Positions 46,895 through 61,500 are shown, counted from the stretch's first letter. The stretch: 64,000 bases of DNA from Apium graveolens (GCF_009905375.1 NC_133650.1:175097565-175161564), one strand, 5' to 3'. Made by a program: numbers and translations. The notes: generated by a model from the sequence alone, not told the origin.

Positions 46895-48983
46895 CCATAT
46901 CCATATATACAAGATTACTCGGGATCCTCGACTCCCGGTTTTTAGAAAATATTTTCACCTTTGGGTCCCTATACTAAGGGTATATGCAAGTTACCGCTAT
47001 CCTCTAGCATAGGTATTATCAACTGAACCAACAGATATATATTTCAAGAATATGAAACAGGCATGCATATATACCATATCACATGCTACAATATATCGCA
47101 AAATTTGCTAATAACAATCATGCAATATCACAAGATAATGCATATACATATATTTACATCACAGCAACAGTATAACGGGTAGAAAACTTGCCTGAGCGAC
47201 TGGGGTTACGAATGGCTCGGGACGAGTCTGGTAACCTATAAACAACAAGTAAGTTGGAATTAAACCAAAGTCACTTGTAAATCTATACTTTAACTAACTT
47301 AGACTCTAACGCTTGTTTTGCGCTCACTGATTCGCTTAAGTCACTCGGGTACCCTCGGCTCCACCATTTTTAATAATTTAACCTTTACGAGTTTTAAAGC
47401 GATTCCTTCGCGAGTGTCTTACCAACTGCCTATTACACCTTACATAAATGTTTCATACATTAATTAACCCTTTTTGGTCTTTAACCTACATTCCAAAGTA
47501 AGGCGAGGGAAAAAGTTTCGTTCGCAAAACGCCGTTACTTGAAACGGTCGTTTCTCCTAAACCGTAAATCGGAATCGAACGAACTACATATCAAAACGAA
47601 GCTCGTAACATGGGCTATCTAAACATGGCAGTGGTCACAATCTAGCAGGGGGTTCTCGGGTCCTAATGCTATGCACAAAAACAGTCCAAAGAAAATCGGA
47701 CGTTACGACGGCTATGTTTACGCGATTTCCAAATTTTAACCCATTCACAAACAACCCAAATCAACCTCAAATCCAACATACAACCAACCTCCATCCTTAT
47801 CACATCATAACCACCCCAACCAATTCAATTTAATCTTTCATACTTATGCTTAAACTTAACTTTAATCATTCTTAAGTTCTTTTAAATCCAAACCACAATA
47901 ATTACCATTCCATTCACTACCATACCAAATCTCAAACTCTAAATCATAACAACAAGATACAATATCAACCCACTACTCAAAGTCATCCTATAATATATAG
48001 GAATCTAGGGTTAGGAGATGGTATACCTTCCTTGAAGTGGTGGGTGGAGCTAGGAAGCCTTAAGAAGCTTGGAGAAGTTTTAAGAAAGCTTGGATCTTCA
48101 AGAAAACAAGACAAACTTCAAGTTAAAAATCTTGAAAACACTATTCATTGTCTTCTTCATTGATTAAATGAAGAAGTTAGAGAAAGAATTAATGGCTTAA
48201 ACTCATGATATAGCCATAACTAAGCATGAAGATGATTAGGGAATTTTCTTACCAATTTAGGAAGCTTTGATCTTTGATTTTGAAAAATCTATGCCTTGAA
48301 AATGCTAAAAAGCCGTGAGCAAGATGAACTCATGCCTTGGTTGTTTTGATTTTTTGATGGAAATGATTTTTTACTTGGCTTGGTTGACTTGATTGGTATT
48401 TGATTTAGCAAATTACTACCTTGCCCTTGAATTTGTGTGGTTCTTATTCAACCACACCTCCTTCCTTCCCATGTCATGCTTACCTCATCCTCATGATGTC
48501 ATCCTTCCTTCCTTGTCTTCTTTCTATTGGTTGGATGACATCATTCCCATTAATCCCTTTGATTAACTTCCTAATCGTTGCCTAATGACCGCTGATCTGT
48601 TATACGGTTCGCTTAACTTTCGCTTTCATTTATCGTTTGAAGGATCATACCCGGGATCTTATTACTTAGGTTCCCTTAACCTTTCTCAATACATTGTATT
48701 CCTTTTATGATCCTCTCTTATAATCCTTTAATTTAAATCCTTTTTATCATGTTACCTTATACTCAATTCTCTCCGTATATTGTGGATTTCCGGGAAAAAT
48801 CAAAGTGTTCGGAATTGGATTCTGACGATCTTTACATACACTTATATACCACATAGAGTACTAATAATATCCCATAAGATCAATAACAGAACCCCTACAT
48901 AGCGTGGCATGAAAAGTTTTCTCATTCAGCAAAAACACTATTCATAAGGGTTTCAAAAATTTCCAAAAATTGGGGTTATTACA
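44865..48983 (-). repeat. 3' LTR of chromovirus E (left copy)
   Basis: 4119 bp, plus-strand TGTAACACCCCC to GGGGTTATTACA. It contains an AT dinucleotide run (46855-46900), ATAATATTCA-type short repeats (46430-46800) and the small minus-strand ORF at 45157-45258. Confidence 0.93.
45157..45258 (-). CDS. small ORF near the LTR end, chromovirus E (33 aa)
   Basis: MARLQQTQRKRVGSVPRLP then an Ala/Val-rich helix ending DLL. The start at 45258 is preferred over the longer frame from 45384 because it follows the ACAACAGTTAGGAAAG block shared with C and D. Starts about 390 bp before the LTR end, as in C. An identical copy lies at 54689-54790. Translation unproven. Confidence 0.4.
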   Translation of the reverse strand: MARLQQTQRKRVGSVPRLPVDVVAAIAAEVDLL

Positions 48984-49001
48984 GTCTCCCCTCCTTAAAA
49001 G
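48984..49001 (-). other. polypurine tract of chromovirus E
   Basis: Minus strand CTTTTAAGGAGGGGAGAC directly before the LTR start TGTAATAACCCC. Confidence 0.88.
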
Positions 49002-52000
49002 GATTCCGTCCCGGAATCAGATAGAAAACAAATGGGAATACTTGCTTAGCATTACACTTTCTAACTCTCGAGTCAATTTTCCCACATTGTGGTTCTACCA
49101 CCAAACTCTGCCTAGTTTGATAATCCTTCTCCTAAGCACTTGTTCCTTTTTCACTCTATAACCCTTCCTGGTTGCTCCATATAGGTTACGTCGGGTTGCA
49201 TATCTATGCGCTCATATGCCTCTATTTATCTGGCATCTGAATTACACTTCCTTAACATTGATACGTGAAACACGTTACGACCTGCTACATGTTCGGGGTT
49301 AGGGCTAGCTCATATGCTAACTTCCCAAACATCTTAATATATCCAAGGGTCCAACAAATTGTAGACTTAGCTTTCCTTTCTTTCCGAACCTCATCAATCC
49401 TTTCTAAGGGATACCTATAACATTACTAGGTCCCCTATTTCATACTCTTTATCCTTTCGTGTGAAATCAACATACCTATCATGTCCATCTTGGGCTACTA
49501 CCAGCCGTCCTCTGATTAGATCTATCATATCCTTGGTCCTTTGGACTACTGCGGGTCCGAGCATCTTGCGCTCTACAACTTCATCCTAACATAAGGGAGA
49601 TCGACATTGTCTTCCCTCAAGGATTTCATAAGGCGATATCTCAATACTGACATATGATCTATTGTCGTAAGAAAACTCAATCCGTGTTAAGTGATCATTC
49701 TAATTTCTTTCAAGTCTATTGCACAGACTCTCATTATAGCTTTTAACATTAAAGCTTTTGCTTCTCAATACCCATTCTTTTCCAGTTCGTAATCGCTATC
49801 ACCTTCCGTTCCTAATATTATACTGGTTATACTTTTGCTCGTTAGCGTTCTATAACCTTTTAATAACCACGTCAACCTTAGTATCACGAATGTGTTCCCA
49901 TTCCGCATACTACCACCACTTTATTACTCCTTTTTCAGTTGTTTCTATTTTCCGGAATTTGATCAATCAAATAGAAGTAAAGGAATTTGTTGAGAGATCA
50001 CTATGATCACGAACACTTGTCCTATTGCATAGTTAGTACAGAAGGTGGCCAGCCTTTAGTACTTGACAAGCAATTAAACAATAGTTGGTATCCTACTCGG
50101 CTTCTATCACACAGATAGATAGTCATTCGGCAATACCTCCCCTTCTGGAAGAGTTGTTCTTCTCAGATTACATGAAATGAAAAGAAGAGAAAAGAACGAA
50201 CTGAAGAGAATTGTATATATATAAAAAAAAATATACTGCCACAAAATATCTGGCTTGGAATCTACCTCTGAACTATAGAGGTTTGTCATAGGAGAACAAA
50301 ACATAAACATATTTATATCAGCATCAAGTATTATAACATCGTATTTCCCATGCCTAAATATTTCTATTCCGTTCATCATTCTATGGACCCATGCTCTTCC
50401 TCGAGCTTATACACAATCACCTTTGAAACTCCCTCGACATCGAAAATCGAATCTGGGATATCATTCTATACATCATCGTTACTAGGATTCTATGCTTGCA
50501 CCGCAACCTTCCTCGTATAATAATACGACTCTCTATTGATAAGAAAGAATAAATATTCACTAGGTAGATACTCTACTTAATTAGTCTATCAATGATAACT
50601 TATACACTACCACGACCCGATTAGTGGTACTCAATCTCAACACCCATTCCAATACAACTCTCACGGTTGTAATCAGCTCACTACTCGCAGAATCATTGCT
50701 GCCTTACTATGGTCCACCACTGACCTACTGTCATCATTCACTTTCCATAAAATCTTAATAGCTAACCATACGGAGTCCATACATGTCGTATCAAATCCTT
50801 CTAAGGAGGTAACATAATCACCATTTCTGATTCATGAAGAACACTCCTGATCTCAAAGGTTCGTTTAGTCCTTTTGAAACATGTCCAGGCTCATTCTCAA
50901 GATAGTACCTTCTAAGATAGATAGCCCGCTCATGGCGATTACACGAATTAAACCTTTACCAACTACTATTACGGCTGGGTATTACACAGTCATCAGAAGG
51001 AATGTCAATCTTCCAAACCATAATACAACATTCACAGTTTTAACCATCATCACTGTATTCTTTTGGCACAAGCGCCTATAATTATCCTCTTACCTTTAAA
51101 GTGTCGACCACCTCTTTGGCCTTTCCTGATAGTAAAATTTCCTTACAGTCAATGTCACTTTAACCATCTCCAAATAAATTTTCTACCTTATTTCAATCAC
51201 AGCTTATATGAAAATGCTTTCCTTAAAATCTGATGAGTAAAAAAAAATCACCATTTTTCCATAAGTTATTGCCTCAGTCTTTAGAGGTTAATCACTGTCA
51301 TGACTGACTCTCAATCATAATTAGAACATCTTTTATCTTAAGTCCTAATTGCCCTGAATAATTTCGACCATTACTGGTTCGATCCATACTTTCTCGTGGT
51401 TTAACACGTGCCCCACTTGGCAACATTATAACTACGTCATATTTCCTTTATCAACATTTCTATTCTTGAAAATTTTGAATATTACCTTTCTCCTTATAAA
51501 ACCTCTAAGGTTATCCTTCAATCGTTCCTCCTGTATTCCCTAGATACAGGGCATATTAAAATACCATTTACTATTACTAGAACCATTGTCTATATACTTC
51601 TGAAAAATTTCTCCACTGATTCTTAAAGGTTGTTGCTACATTAACCCTTTCCAAATCATACTGTCAAAACTCATACTATCCCTATTAAGGGTGAAATTCC
51701 AACCTTTATGCATTCCCCTAGGATTCATTTTAAGTTACCGATGTTCTATCCTTAATTCCACCTTTAAAAGGTACCTGTATCCTTCCATGGATAAATCAAG
51801 TCATATATCCCTGATAAGGGTGTCTTATTCAATCATTCCCACCTCGATAGTCTATACCTAACTTCATAATAGCATCCTTATTCAAATTGAGGTCAATCCA
51901 TATGGCCTCCAAAAGATAACAATGGTCATCCACTTTTCTTTCTTGATTTGGTAATGATAACATGGATGTTCTGGAAGATATTGGTCATGTTCAACGTGAA

Positions 52001-54378
52001 CTTCTTCTTAATAATTCCTTATTTACTTTTGTTGTTTATCTCAACAGTCATCTCAATGTTGGGATATCTTTCATATCTGGCGTCTCCCTTTCTGGGTATC
52101 ATGCCACCGGTCTTACACTTTACCTTCTTGAAGGTCACTTCCTTCACCCAATTTTCTTAATTTCTTACTTTCTTGTCTCCTCAGTCTATCCGCGTCTCAT
52201 TATTTATCCTTCGAATTATCTCAAGGTTTCCTCGAATCTTCCCAACTTACAGGGGATAAAATATATGTATCTCTTATACCTTCAACCATCAATTTAACTC
52301 ATGGTGAATCACTCTCATCCGGAGGATTACCTACTTTTCTATTTCTATTTCTACGAGTCTTTAGGGTTTCCTCATACCCAACTCCCTTATCATTCCTCAA
52401 ACTCTCTTGCCTTTATATTCCTTTCTCTTATCGTTATTTCATGAACCAACATAACATAAGCATTGATTTCAAACATCCCATCATTCTGGATTCGTGTCTT
52501 CAGAACGAATCTTGATAACTTTTACAACTTAGATTCATAATTCATCATACTCGTCTGCCTTTGTTCTGGCTCTTAAGCTTTTACACTATCTCCATAACCT
52601 TGGGAAGTACTTTCCTGAAAACAATTGACTGAACTTAAATCAGTTTATTATAATCTCTTGCTCCGTGCCTTCCTTGGTCTTTCACCAGCGGGTGGTCTCT
52701 CTCTTAGGAGGGTAAGTGACAAAACAGTCTTTTGTGGTTCGTCAATCATTTAGAATCTCAAATGATTCATCTATTTCCTTTAGCCAGGCTCTTGCCTCGA
52801 CTGGGTCAGCTTGTTCCTTGGAACTCTGAGAGCTTAACGACTTAAGGGTCATGAAAGAATTTCCCACCGCACTGACTCCTCAGGGTGGTGGTTGGGGATA
52901 ATAGTCCAAGTTCTCTTTAGACAGGTCCATGAATTGCCGTATAGGAGTACCGTCTCGGGTCTCCTTTCCTTACTCGACTTTCTGTTTCCTTAGTATGAAA
53001 TGTTTCATCCTACTCCCCATAATTGGGGTCATCTTTTAATTTAAAATCCTCATTTTTCACTCCATTATGTCATGGGTTCCTTCTATCTTGATGGCGACCT
53101 CCCTGACTATCACGTTCAGGGTTTGCTCTAAATCTTATTCCTCAAACTATGGCTCTCATCTAAGTTCTCATCCTTACGCTCTTGAACTTTTGGAACCCAA
53201 ATTCTATAGGAATACTTCATTATTCCCTTATCGTCTTTCTCGATATTAATCTTTTATCTAATTGTTGGCTCTCTGCCTTCATTCATAACTTTTTCTGGCA
53301 CAATATGATCTTTTCCAATAATTCGGGCTGTATTGCAATCTCAAACAGCTTTTCGGTACCGGCTCCGGTTACCTTCACTACTATTTCCATTTTCTCAAAA
53401 TCTCTTATAAACTCTCCAAAAGACATTATCATCTTGAGTCTCTCTTTTTTACTAAGGGCATCAGCCACCATATTGGCTTTCCCCGAATGATAAAGAATCT
53501 CCCAATCATAATTCTTGATTAGCTCTAACCGCCTCCTCTGGCGTATGTTGAGCTCTTTCTACGTAAGAATGTACTAGAGCACTTATGGCTTAGGTAATTC
53601 TCGCACTTCTCTCCATACAAGTAGTGCCTCCAATCTTTAGGGTAAAACTATTGCCACGAGCCTAAGCTCATGGGCGGGGATATCGAATTTCATATTACCT
53701 TAATTGTCTTGACGCATACGCGATTATCTTACTGTGCTAAGAAGCACCCTAATTCCTTATGCGAAGCGTCACTTACAAATCACAAAATCTCCTTTTTCCA
53801 TCCGGCAACGCCAACATAGGGGCCATCACCAACCTCTGCTTCAGTTCTTGAAAGCAGTTCTCACATTTCTCTGTCCATTCGAACATCTCAAGTCTTACGA
53901 GTAAGCCGCGTTAAAGGGGCTACTATCTTTATAACTTGAACGAACCTCCGGTAGTGACCGGCCAATCCTACCTCTGGTAGTCGACCAAACCATGGTCATC
54001 AATTCATCAGTGGTCCTTTATCCAATCCTGTCAGGATCCTCCATGGGATCCTCCTCAACAACTATCCCTTCTAGGACAACATCCTCAATATCAACATCAT
54101 CCGGTCCTGCGTTAGGACGCTCTATCGGATCCACAATCCGATCTCCAATTAGTAATAAAACATCATCGCGCTGTTGCTCCTCAACCTCAGGGTTCGGAGT
54201 CCCGCTACCATATACGATAACGAACTACGCTTCTATCGCTACATTTATAAGGGTTCCCATAAGGGTTTTAACTGTCAGTACTACGTTAGGTAGTCCGACT
54301 ATGAACTTGGCAAGAGTTCTTATTATCTTAGTGAACTTATTATCTTAACGTCCCATCATCTCTGAGGTTTATAACGCT
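49002..54378 (-). pseudogene. rearranged, decayed gag-pol interior of chromovirus E
   Basis: Readable relics on the minus strand, from the PBS inward: an acidic accessory-like segment (about 54360-54000); an RT tail, RNase H and start of integrase (about 53960-53050, with MVADALSKKERL at 53471); a gag capsid piece (about 52900-52650, DPVEARAWLKE-type match with stops); long unrecognised sequence; then integrase C-terminus and chromodomain (about 49750-49050). RNase H before gag is not a normal order, so a duplication, inversion-free shuffle or recombinant template is implied. Stops are dense throughout. RT catalytic sequence was not found. Confidence 0.65.
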
Positions 54379-54394
54379 TAGCTCTGATACCATT
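54379..54394 (-). other. primer binding site of chromovirus E
   Basis: Minus strand TGGTATCAGAGCTAA, two bases after the LTR end; complementary to initiator tRNA-Met. Confidence 0.9.
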
Positions 54395-54396
54395 TC

Positions 54397-56393
54397 TGTA
54401 ACACCCCCAGATCCGAGGTCGGGGATCCGGGTTGTCACGGTCTTTCTTTCCACAATATCACTTCACTTAATTAATAATAAATAACCTTATGCTGTGACCC
54501 CACACTAACACACACCACAACCCGTTATAGTCTCAGAGATGAAATTGAAATAAGTACAAGTCTTTGAATCCACAATTTAAAAGTTATTACAACCCAAAAT
54601 GATTACTTCATAAATTTACAGTTAATTGCCATTATCTGCCACAAGTTATAATTATACATAATTGATTCTCAAAAGTAGATGGTCTGATCTACAATAGATC
54701 TACCTCTGCAGCTATAGCAGCTACAACATCAACGGGAAGACGCGGGACGCTTCCCACGCGCTTGCGCTGGGTCTGCTGGAGTCTGGCCATCTTTCCTAAC
54801 TGTTGTTGTGTGATGAAGAAATAAAGCAAGGGTGAGCAGCAAGCCCACCAAAATAATATGTATAATGATTTACAATATATGAGCCTACTCATAATACTCA
54901 TGAAAGTCTTGGTCAAAAGAAATGAACCAAGTTTGATATCTTAATGCGATGAAGTCGCAAAATATTCAGTATATATACATATATACTTTTCAAAATATTG
55001 GAAGTCCTCTTCCATGCATAATATACACAAAGTCCCAGTGTATAACTGTATAAAAAATATCGTTGCAAGGTGATCTCATATATCTAACCTTGTCTCAACG
55101 TTTTTTTTTCTGAAAATCTTTGTCATTCATAAGACAATTATTAATTAGATATAAGTTTAAAAGATGAGGTTACCAAATACCCCAATATACTTATATCTTT
55201 CCCAATACTACTTGAACTACCACCGTTCAAGTTATAACCAGTTTCAAAAGTTCATCACATAGATGAGACTACAAGACAAGATTTGAATAGATTCAATCTT
55301 TGAAATATTATTGAATGAAATAAAGTTACGAGATACTTTATTTAGTCCCGGTATATATATATATCCACATATATATACCCCTTTAAACATTTCCTGGAAC
55401 CTCTGTTATGTAAAGTATGAACAGAGTTTGAAACATCCAATGAATTTTGGAAAGGAAAAGAATTTTGGCATAAACCCGATATCTCGCTGATCAGGCAAAG
55501 ATACCAATAAGTAACCTTTTCTACGGTAGATGGATGAATTCCTCACCGGTCATCACCCTGGCCGCATTAGGACCTCGCGCTAGACCGTACCCCGGCCCCT
55601 CACGCGTTGATGGACTGCCACCCAGCCACTTACACAATAATAGACCGTACCCCGGCCTGTCGCTTATGCCGACTCAATGAGATGGGCTTACTTCCCGAAC
55701 GTTGGGCAAGTAATCAATTCACTTACCAAATCTGCAACCTCGTTGCGAATATAAAATACACCACAGAGCCGGATTCCCCAGGTTTTGAGCGAGTATTTAA
55801 ATCCCCTTAAAAGGAAGATCTTAAATATAAAAAAAAGAGTTTTGGGATCCACTCTGACTTTTAAAAATCATTTTGAAGACTCGAAAACACTTTAAAGAGT
55901 GTTTGGAGTAAAGCTGATTTAATGAAGTAAATCAGTCCCCAGAATATTTAGAAAATGACCGAATATTATTATTTAAATAATACTCCCATAAAGAATAATC
56001 TTTATAAAAATAATTGAAGTAGAAGTATTAAAACTTATACTTGAAACGAGTATTAAATAACCAAAGATATACTTATATGAAAGTATTATCTTTATTTGAA
56101 TAATCGAAAATAAGTTTGATTATTAACACCTTATTCTTTAATAAAATAAAGAATATATTTCAGCAAATAATCGGAGTCATAGATCCTCAAATGAATATTC
56201 AAATAATATTCATTAAATAATATAAACTGAGTCATAAGCCCTCGAATGAATATTCAAATAATATTCAATAATAATATATAAAAGAGTCATAAGCCCTCGA
56301 ATAATATTCGAAATAATATTCAAATAAATAAATAAAGTTAAAGTTATCGAATAAACCTTATTCGATTAATAGTTTGGAAAACTATAACCATAT

Positions 56394-56425
<32 letters not shown>

Positions 56426-58514
56426 CCATATCCATATATACAAGATTACTCGGGATCCTCGACTCCCGGTTTTTAGAAAATATTTTCACCTTTGGGTCCC
56501 TATACTAAGGGTATATGCAAGTTACCGCTATCCTCTAGCATAGGTATTATCAACTGAACCAACAGATATATATTTCAAGAATATGAAACAGGCATGCATA
56601 TATACCATATCACATGCTACAATATATCGCAAAATTTGCTAATAACAATCATGCAATATCACAAGATAATGCATATACATATATTTACATCACAGCAACA
56701 GTATAACGGGTAGAAAACTTGCCTGAGCGACTGGGGTTACGAATGGCTCGGGACGAGTCTGGTAACCTATAAACAACAAGTAAGTTGGAATTAAACCAAA
56801 GTCACTTGTAAATCTATACTTTAACTAACTTAGACTCTAACGCTTGTTTTGCGCTCACTGATTCGCTTAAGTCACTCGGGTACCCTCGGCTCCACCATTT
56901 TTAATAATTTAACCTTTACGAGTTTTAAAGCGATTCCTTTGCGAGTGTCTTACCAACTGCCTATTACACCTTACATAAATGTTTCATACATTAATTAACC
57001 CTTTTTGGTCTTTAACCTACATTCCAAAGTAAGGCGAGGGAAAAAGTTTCGTTCGCGAAACGCCGTTACTTGAAACAGTCGTTTCTCCTAAACCGTAAAT
57101 CGGAATCGAACGAACTACATATCAAAACGAAGCTCGTAACATGGGCTATCTAAACATGGCAGTGGTCACAATCTAGCAGGGGGTTCTCGGGTCCTAATGC
57201 TATGCACAAAAACAGTCCAAAGAAAATCGGACGTTACGACGGCTATGTTTACGCGATTTCCAAATTTTAACCCATTCACAAACAACCCAAATCAACCTCA
57301 AATCCAACATACAACCAACCTCCATCCTTATCACATCATAACCACCCCAACCAATTCAATTTAATCTTTCATACTTATGCTTAAACTTAACTTTAATCAT
57401 TCTTAAGTTCTTTTAAATCCAAACCACAATAATTACCATTCCATTCACTACCATACCAAATCTCAAACTCTAAATCATAACAACAAGATACAATATCAAC
57501 CCACTACTCAAAGTCATCCTATAATATATAGGAATCTAGGGTTAGGAGATGGTATACCTTCCTTGAAGTGGTGGGTGGAGCTAGGAAGCCTTAAGAAGCT
57601 TGGAGAAGTTTTAAGAAAGCTTGGATCTTCAAGAAAACAAGACAAACTTCAAGTTAAAAATCTTGAAAACACTATTCATTGTCTTCTTCATTGATTAAAT
57701 GAAGAAGTTAGAGAAAGAATTAATGGCTTAAACTCATGATATAGCCATAACTAAGCATGAAGATGATTAGGGAATTTTCTTACAAATTTAGGAAGCTTTG
57801 ATCTTTGATTTTGAAAAATCTATGCCTTGAAAATGCTAAAAAGCCGTGAGCAAGATGAACTCATGCCTTGGTTGTTTTGATTTTTTGATGGAAATGATTT
57901 TTTACTTGGCTTGGTTGACTTGATTGGTATTTGATTTAGCAAATTACTACCTTGCCCTTGAATTTGTGTGGTTCTTATTCAACCACACCTCCTTCCTTCC
58001 CATGTCATGCTTACCTCATCCTCATGATGTCATCCTTCCTTCCTTGTCTTCTTTCTATTGGTTGGATGACATCATTCCCATTAATCCCTTTGATTAACTT
58101 CCTAATCGTTGCCTAATGACCGCTGATCTGTTATACGGTTCGCTTAACTTTCGCTTTCATTTATCGTTTGAAGGATCATACCCGGGATCTTATTACTTAG
58201 GTTCCCTTAACCTTTCTCAATACATTGTATTCCTTTTATGATCCTCTCTTATAATCCTTTAATTTAAATCCTTTTTATCATGTTACCTTATACTCAATTC
58301 TCTCCGTATATTGTGGATTTCCGGGAAAAATCAAAGTGTTCGGAATTGGATTCTGACGATCTTTACATACACTTATATACCACATAGAGTACTAATAATA
58401 TCCCATAAGATCAATAACAGAACCCCTACATAGCGTGGCATGAAAAGTTTTCTCATTCAGCAAAAACACTATTCATAAGGGTTTCAAAAATTTCCAAAAA
58501 TTGGGGTTATTACA
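54397..58514 (-). repeat. 5' LTR of chromovirus E (right copy)
   Basis: 4118 bp, nearly identical to 44865-48983. Noted differences are one extra T in a poly-T run near 55101, a 2-bp change in the AT run, and about five substitutions. Confidence 0.93.
54689..54790 (-). CDS. small ORF near the LTR end, right LTR copy of E (33 aa)
   Basis: Identical in sequence to 45157-45258, with the same reasoning. Confidence 0.4.
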   Translation of the reverse strand: MARLQQTQRKRVGSVPRLPVDVVAAIAAEVDLL

Positions 58515-61500
58515 TCTAAAGTTTCCAAAGTCAAGTCAAAGAAACCTACCTCTGTTGTTTCTCAAAAGACAACAGTTGTAACAACTACCATAAACCCTGA
58601 AGGGAGTGAACAGGGTGTGAGTGGTGAGGGGAGGGGTGAACATCAAAAAGCCCCCCAGGATAAGGTGGGAGAGGTGAGTGGTACCCAAACCAGCCAAGCC
58701 ACAGTCTCTCAAAAGACTGTGGTGGTTCAAAAGGAGTCCAGCACATCCCTAGTTGCATCCTCCCAAAAGGATGTAACTATTGAAAATAGTCCCCAACCAG
58801 GGACACAGAACAAAAGAGGGAGGGACACTGAAGCTACACATTCACCAATTAAAGCCTTTTAAAGGAAGAAGAAGGCCAAAACCCTAGTTTCCACACAAGG
58901 GACACACACAGCACAGATACATCCACCAGTATCTGTGCCTTCTCAAATTTAGCTTGATGTGATTCCAGCAAATGTGGAATCACAGCCCCATTCTCTTAAT
59001 ATAGAAACACACCATTCATCAAGCTCTCCAATACCCTCTCTGGATGTGGACATGATATTCACATCAATTCATGATTCTCCCTCATTGAAACTCAGGGAGG
59101 AGCCCCACTCAAAACCTGATGATCATCATTTTTTTGATGATTTGTTGGATTATCAGCCAATTCTTTCAGATGTAGTTGAAGATTCTGTGTTACCTCACTT
59201 AAAATCAATCCACACAGATTCAACAATTATGTCACTTTCTATCTCTACATCATTTCCCTCTTCAACGGATATCTCTCATCCGTTGACAAGTGGTTGTTCT
59301 TCAACGGATAAGCTTAACAGTAATTATCCGTTGACACCATCAGTTTCTACTTCAACGGATACTCCCTATCCGTTGATGGCCTCTACACACTTAACAGAAA
59401 CAATTCCAACTGTAGAGGACATGGCAACTGTACAATCACTTTTAGGTTTGAGAGAAGGGAGTGATTTTTTGAGTGAGAGGCTGGATTGCTCCCAGGCAAA
59501 AGGAGAGGTTGAGAGTCACCAAATGCATGCTATTTCTTCCAGCATGGCAAAAGTAAGTGAGAGGAGTGCCACCTTAGAAGGTGAAGGTGAGGGTGTGAGG
59601 GTGTGTGTGAGCCAGGGGGAGCCCCTGATGCAAGAACAGAGAGAAATTGAGAGAAAGGCAGGTACAGAAGCTATAAGGGTGGATCCAGCCATTGCTAGTG
59701 AGTTAATGAAAGTGGATGATGCAGATAAGGAAAGACAATTTCAGCAACATTACAAAGCTATCATTGATAACATTTCCTTGGATGCTGACACTTTTACTCA
59801 CCCTGTTTCAGCCTTTCAATTTTTGGCTGCTCAGGGCAATGTGGAGGCAGAACAGACACTACACATTGTACACACTTCAGAATCTCTTCTCAGAGAAAAA
59901 GTTGCTGTCAACAGGCTGCCTTCTCAAGCTGGTGAGCCATCTGAAGAATTTGGAGTAAATTCTAATGATGATGACTCTAATTCTTTGAATGAAAGCATGA
60001 ACTTAGGGGGAGTAGAAGGCCCAAGTTCTGCTCCTGCTCTTCCTGAATGGGCACTGGCCAAATCACCAACACCAGGAGAATTTGGTGTCACTTTGGTCAG
60101 ACAAGTCATGACAATTTAGAAGGCCTTTCAGGAGACTCAAGATGCTGGTACCAAGGAAATTCTTCAAGCTCATCTGGAATCTCTGCATCTCTTGCAGTTG
60201 CAGCATTACTAGCAAAATCTAAGTATGGATGAGCTCAAGCAGGATATTGCTGATCTGAAATCCTACAATGCTGAGAAATTGGATTCAGTTATACCCTATG
60301 GTACTATGCAATATTTGTTGGGGAGACTGAGGAAAGCATCTGATGCTGACAAGAGGCTGGCCAGATTGGAAGATAGGGTTCAAATCATTGAAGACTCTAT
60401 GGTCACCATTCTTCAGAATCAACAAACTCAAACAAATCTACTCATGCAGCTGGCAAAAGCACAAGGCTTGACCACTACCCTTGATGATAACAAAAAGGGG
60501 GAGAATAAAGGGGAAGGGGAAGGAGAGCCATCTACAACAGTTCAGATTTCTCAAGTGCTAGTTCCTGTCATCACAACTTCTCCACCAATTCAAGTCAAAG
60601 GAAAGCTAGATGGAATTGATCTAATCTAGATAGCAGTAGCTGAATTGCAAGTCAAAGAGCAAAGGAAGAAGATTGATGAAAAGATGCAACTAATATTTGG
60701 TTCTACAACTTCTCAATCACAATCTGTGAAGCATAGCACAAAAGTGGAATCAATTATTATGGAACTCAAGCCAGTAGGGAGGCATAAGGATGGAGAAACT
60801 TCTTCCAAAGATCTGCAACCTATGGTTCTCAAGCCCAACAATAGCTTCAACAAGGACTCTACAAAGAACCCTCTAAGCCTTGCTCAAATGAAAGGAGTGG
60901 ATTTTCCTCTTCCAAAGCCTGATGAAGACAAGCTTATGGGTAGAAATATCATAAAGCTCAAAGAGAACATAGATGAGGCTGTAAGGAGGAACATGGCTGT
61001 TATCTTTAGAGAGGGAAAGAGCATCTATGTGATGCAAGGACATCCCAAATTCTCAATAGCCAAGAGGGAAGAAACCAAGAGGTTGAAGGAAGAAGCCAAA
61101 CAGCTAAAGGCTAACAAAAGAGCACTAGCAAAGCTTGAAAAATAGCTAAAGTTAAGTCAGGCTGAAGAATAGAAAGAAATTGAAGACAAAGGTGAAGATA
61201 GAGCTATGGGGGACATGGTTGGTACTGAGATGGAGGAAAGAAGTAAGGAAGAATGGCAGAAAGGGAATAGAAAGAAAGTCAATGCAAAGAGAAAGATGGT
61301 AGATGAGACTGAAGAAAACCAATCAATATCCAAACCACTACCCTCTATTCCTGAACCCATTGTGCCTGACCCCGTCATAAACATTCATGGTGAACCAATC
61401 ACTCCTAAGGAGGAACCAATTGATTGGGACACCATCAAATTGCCCACCTTCCTAACCTCTTTTACACCATCAAAGAAGCAGAAAAGAAGAATCAAATAAA

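Larger units (their letters stand above)
44865..58514 (-). mobile_element. chromovirus E (Ty3-gypsy), recent but scrambled
   Basis: 13,650 bp with a perfect TCTAA duplication (44860-44864 and 58515-58519). LTRs are 44865-48983 and 54397-58514. The PBS is next to 54397 and the PPT next to 48983, both on the minus strand. The LTRs differ by about five substitutions and two short indels by eye, so the insertion is the youngest here. The interior codes for nothing intact. Confidence 0.93.

Noticed and set aside
49758..52297. Several plus-strand hydrophobic frames resembling membrane proteins
   Set aside because: They are antisense to decayed chromovirus sequence; T-rich complement gives artificial Phe/Leu/Ile-rich peptides.
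53992..54348. Plus-strand Ser-rich open frame of 118 codons
   Set aside because: It is the complement of the acidic leader relic of element E, read on the minus strand.
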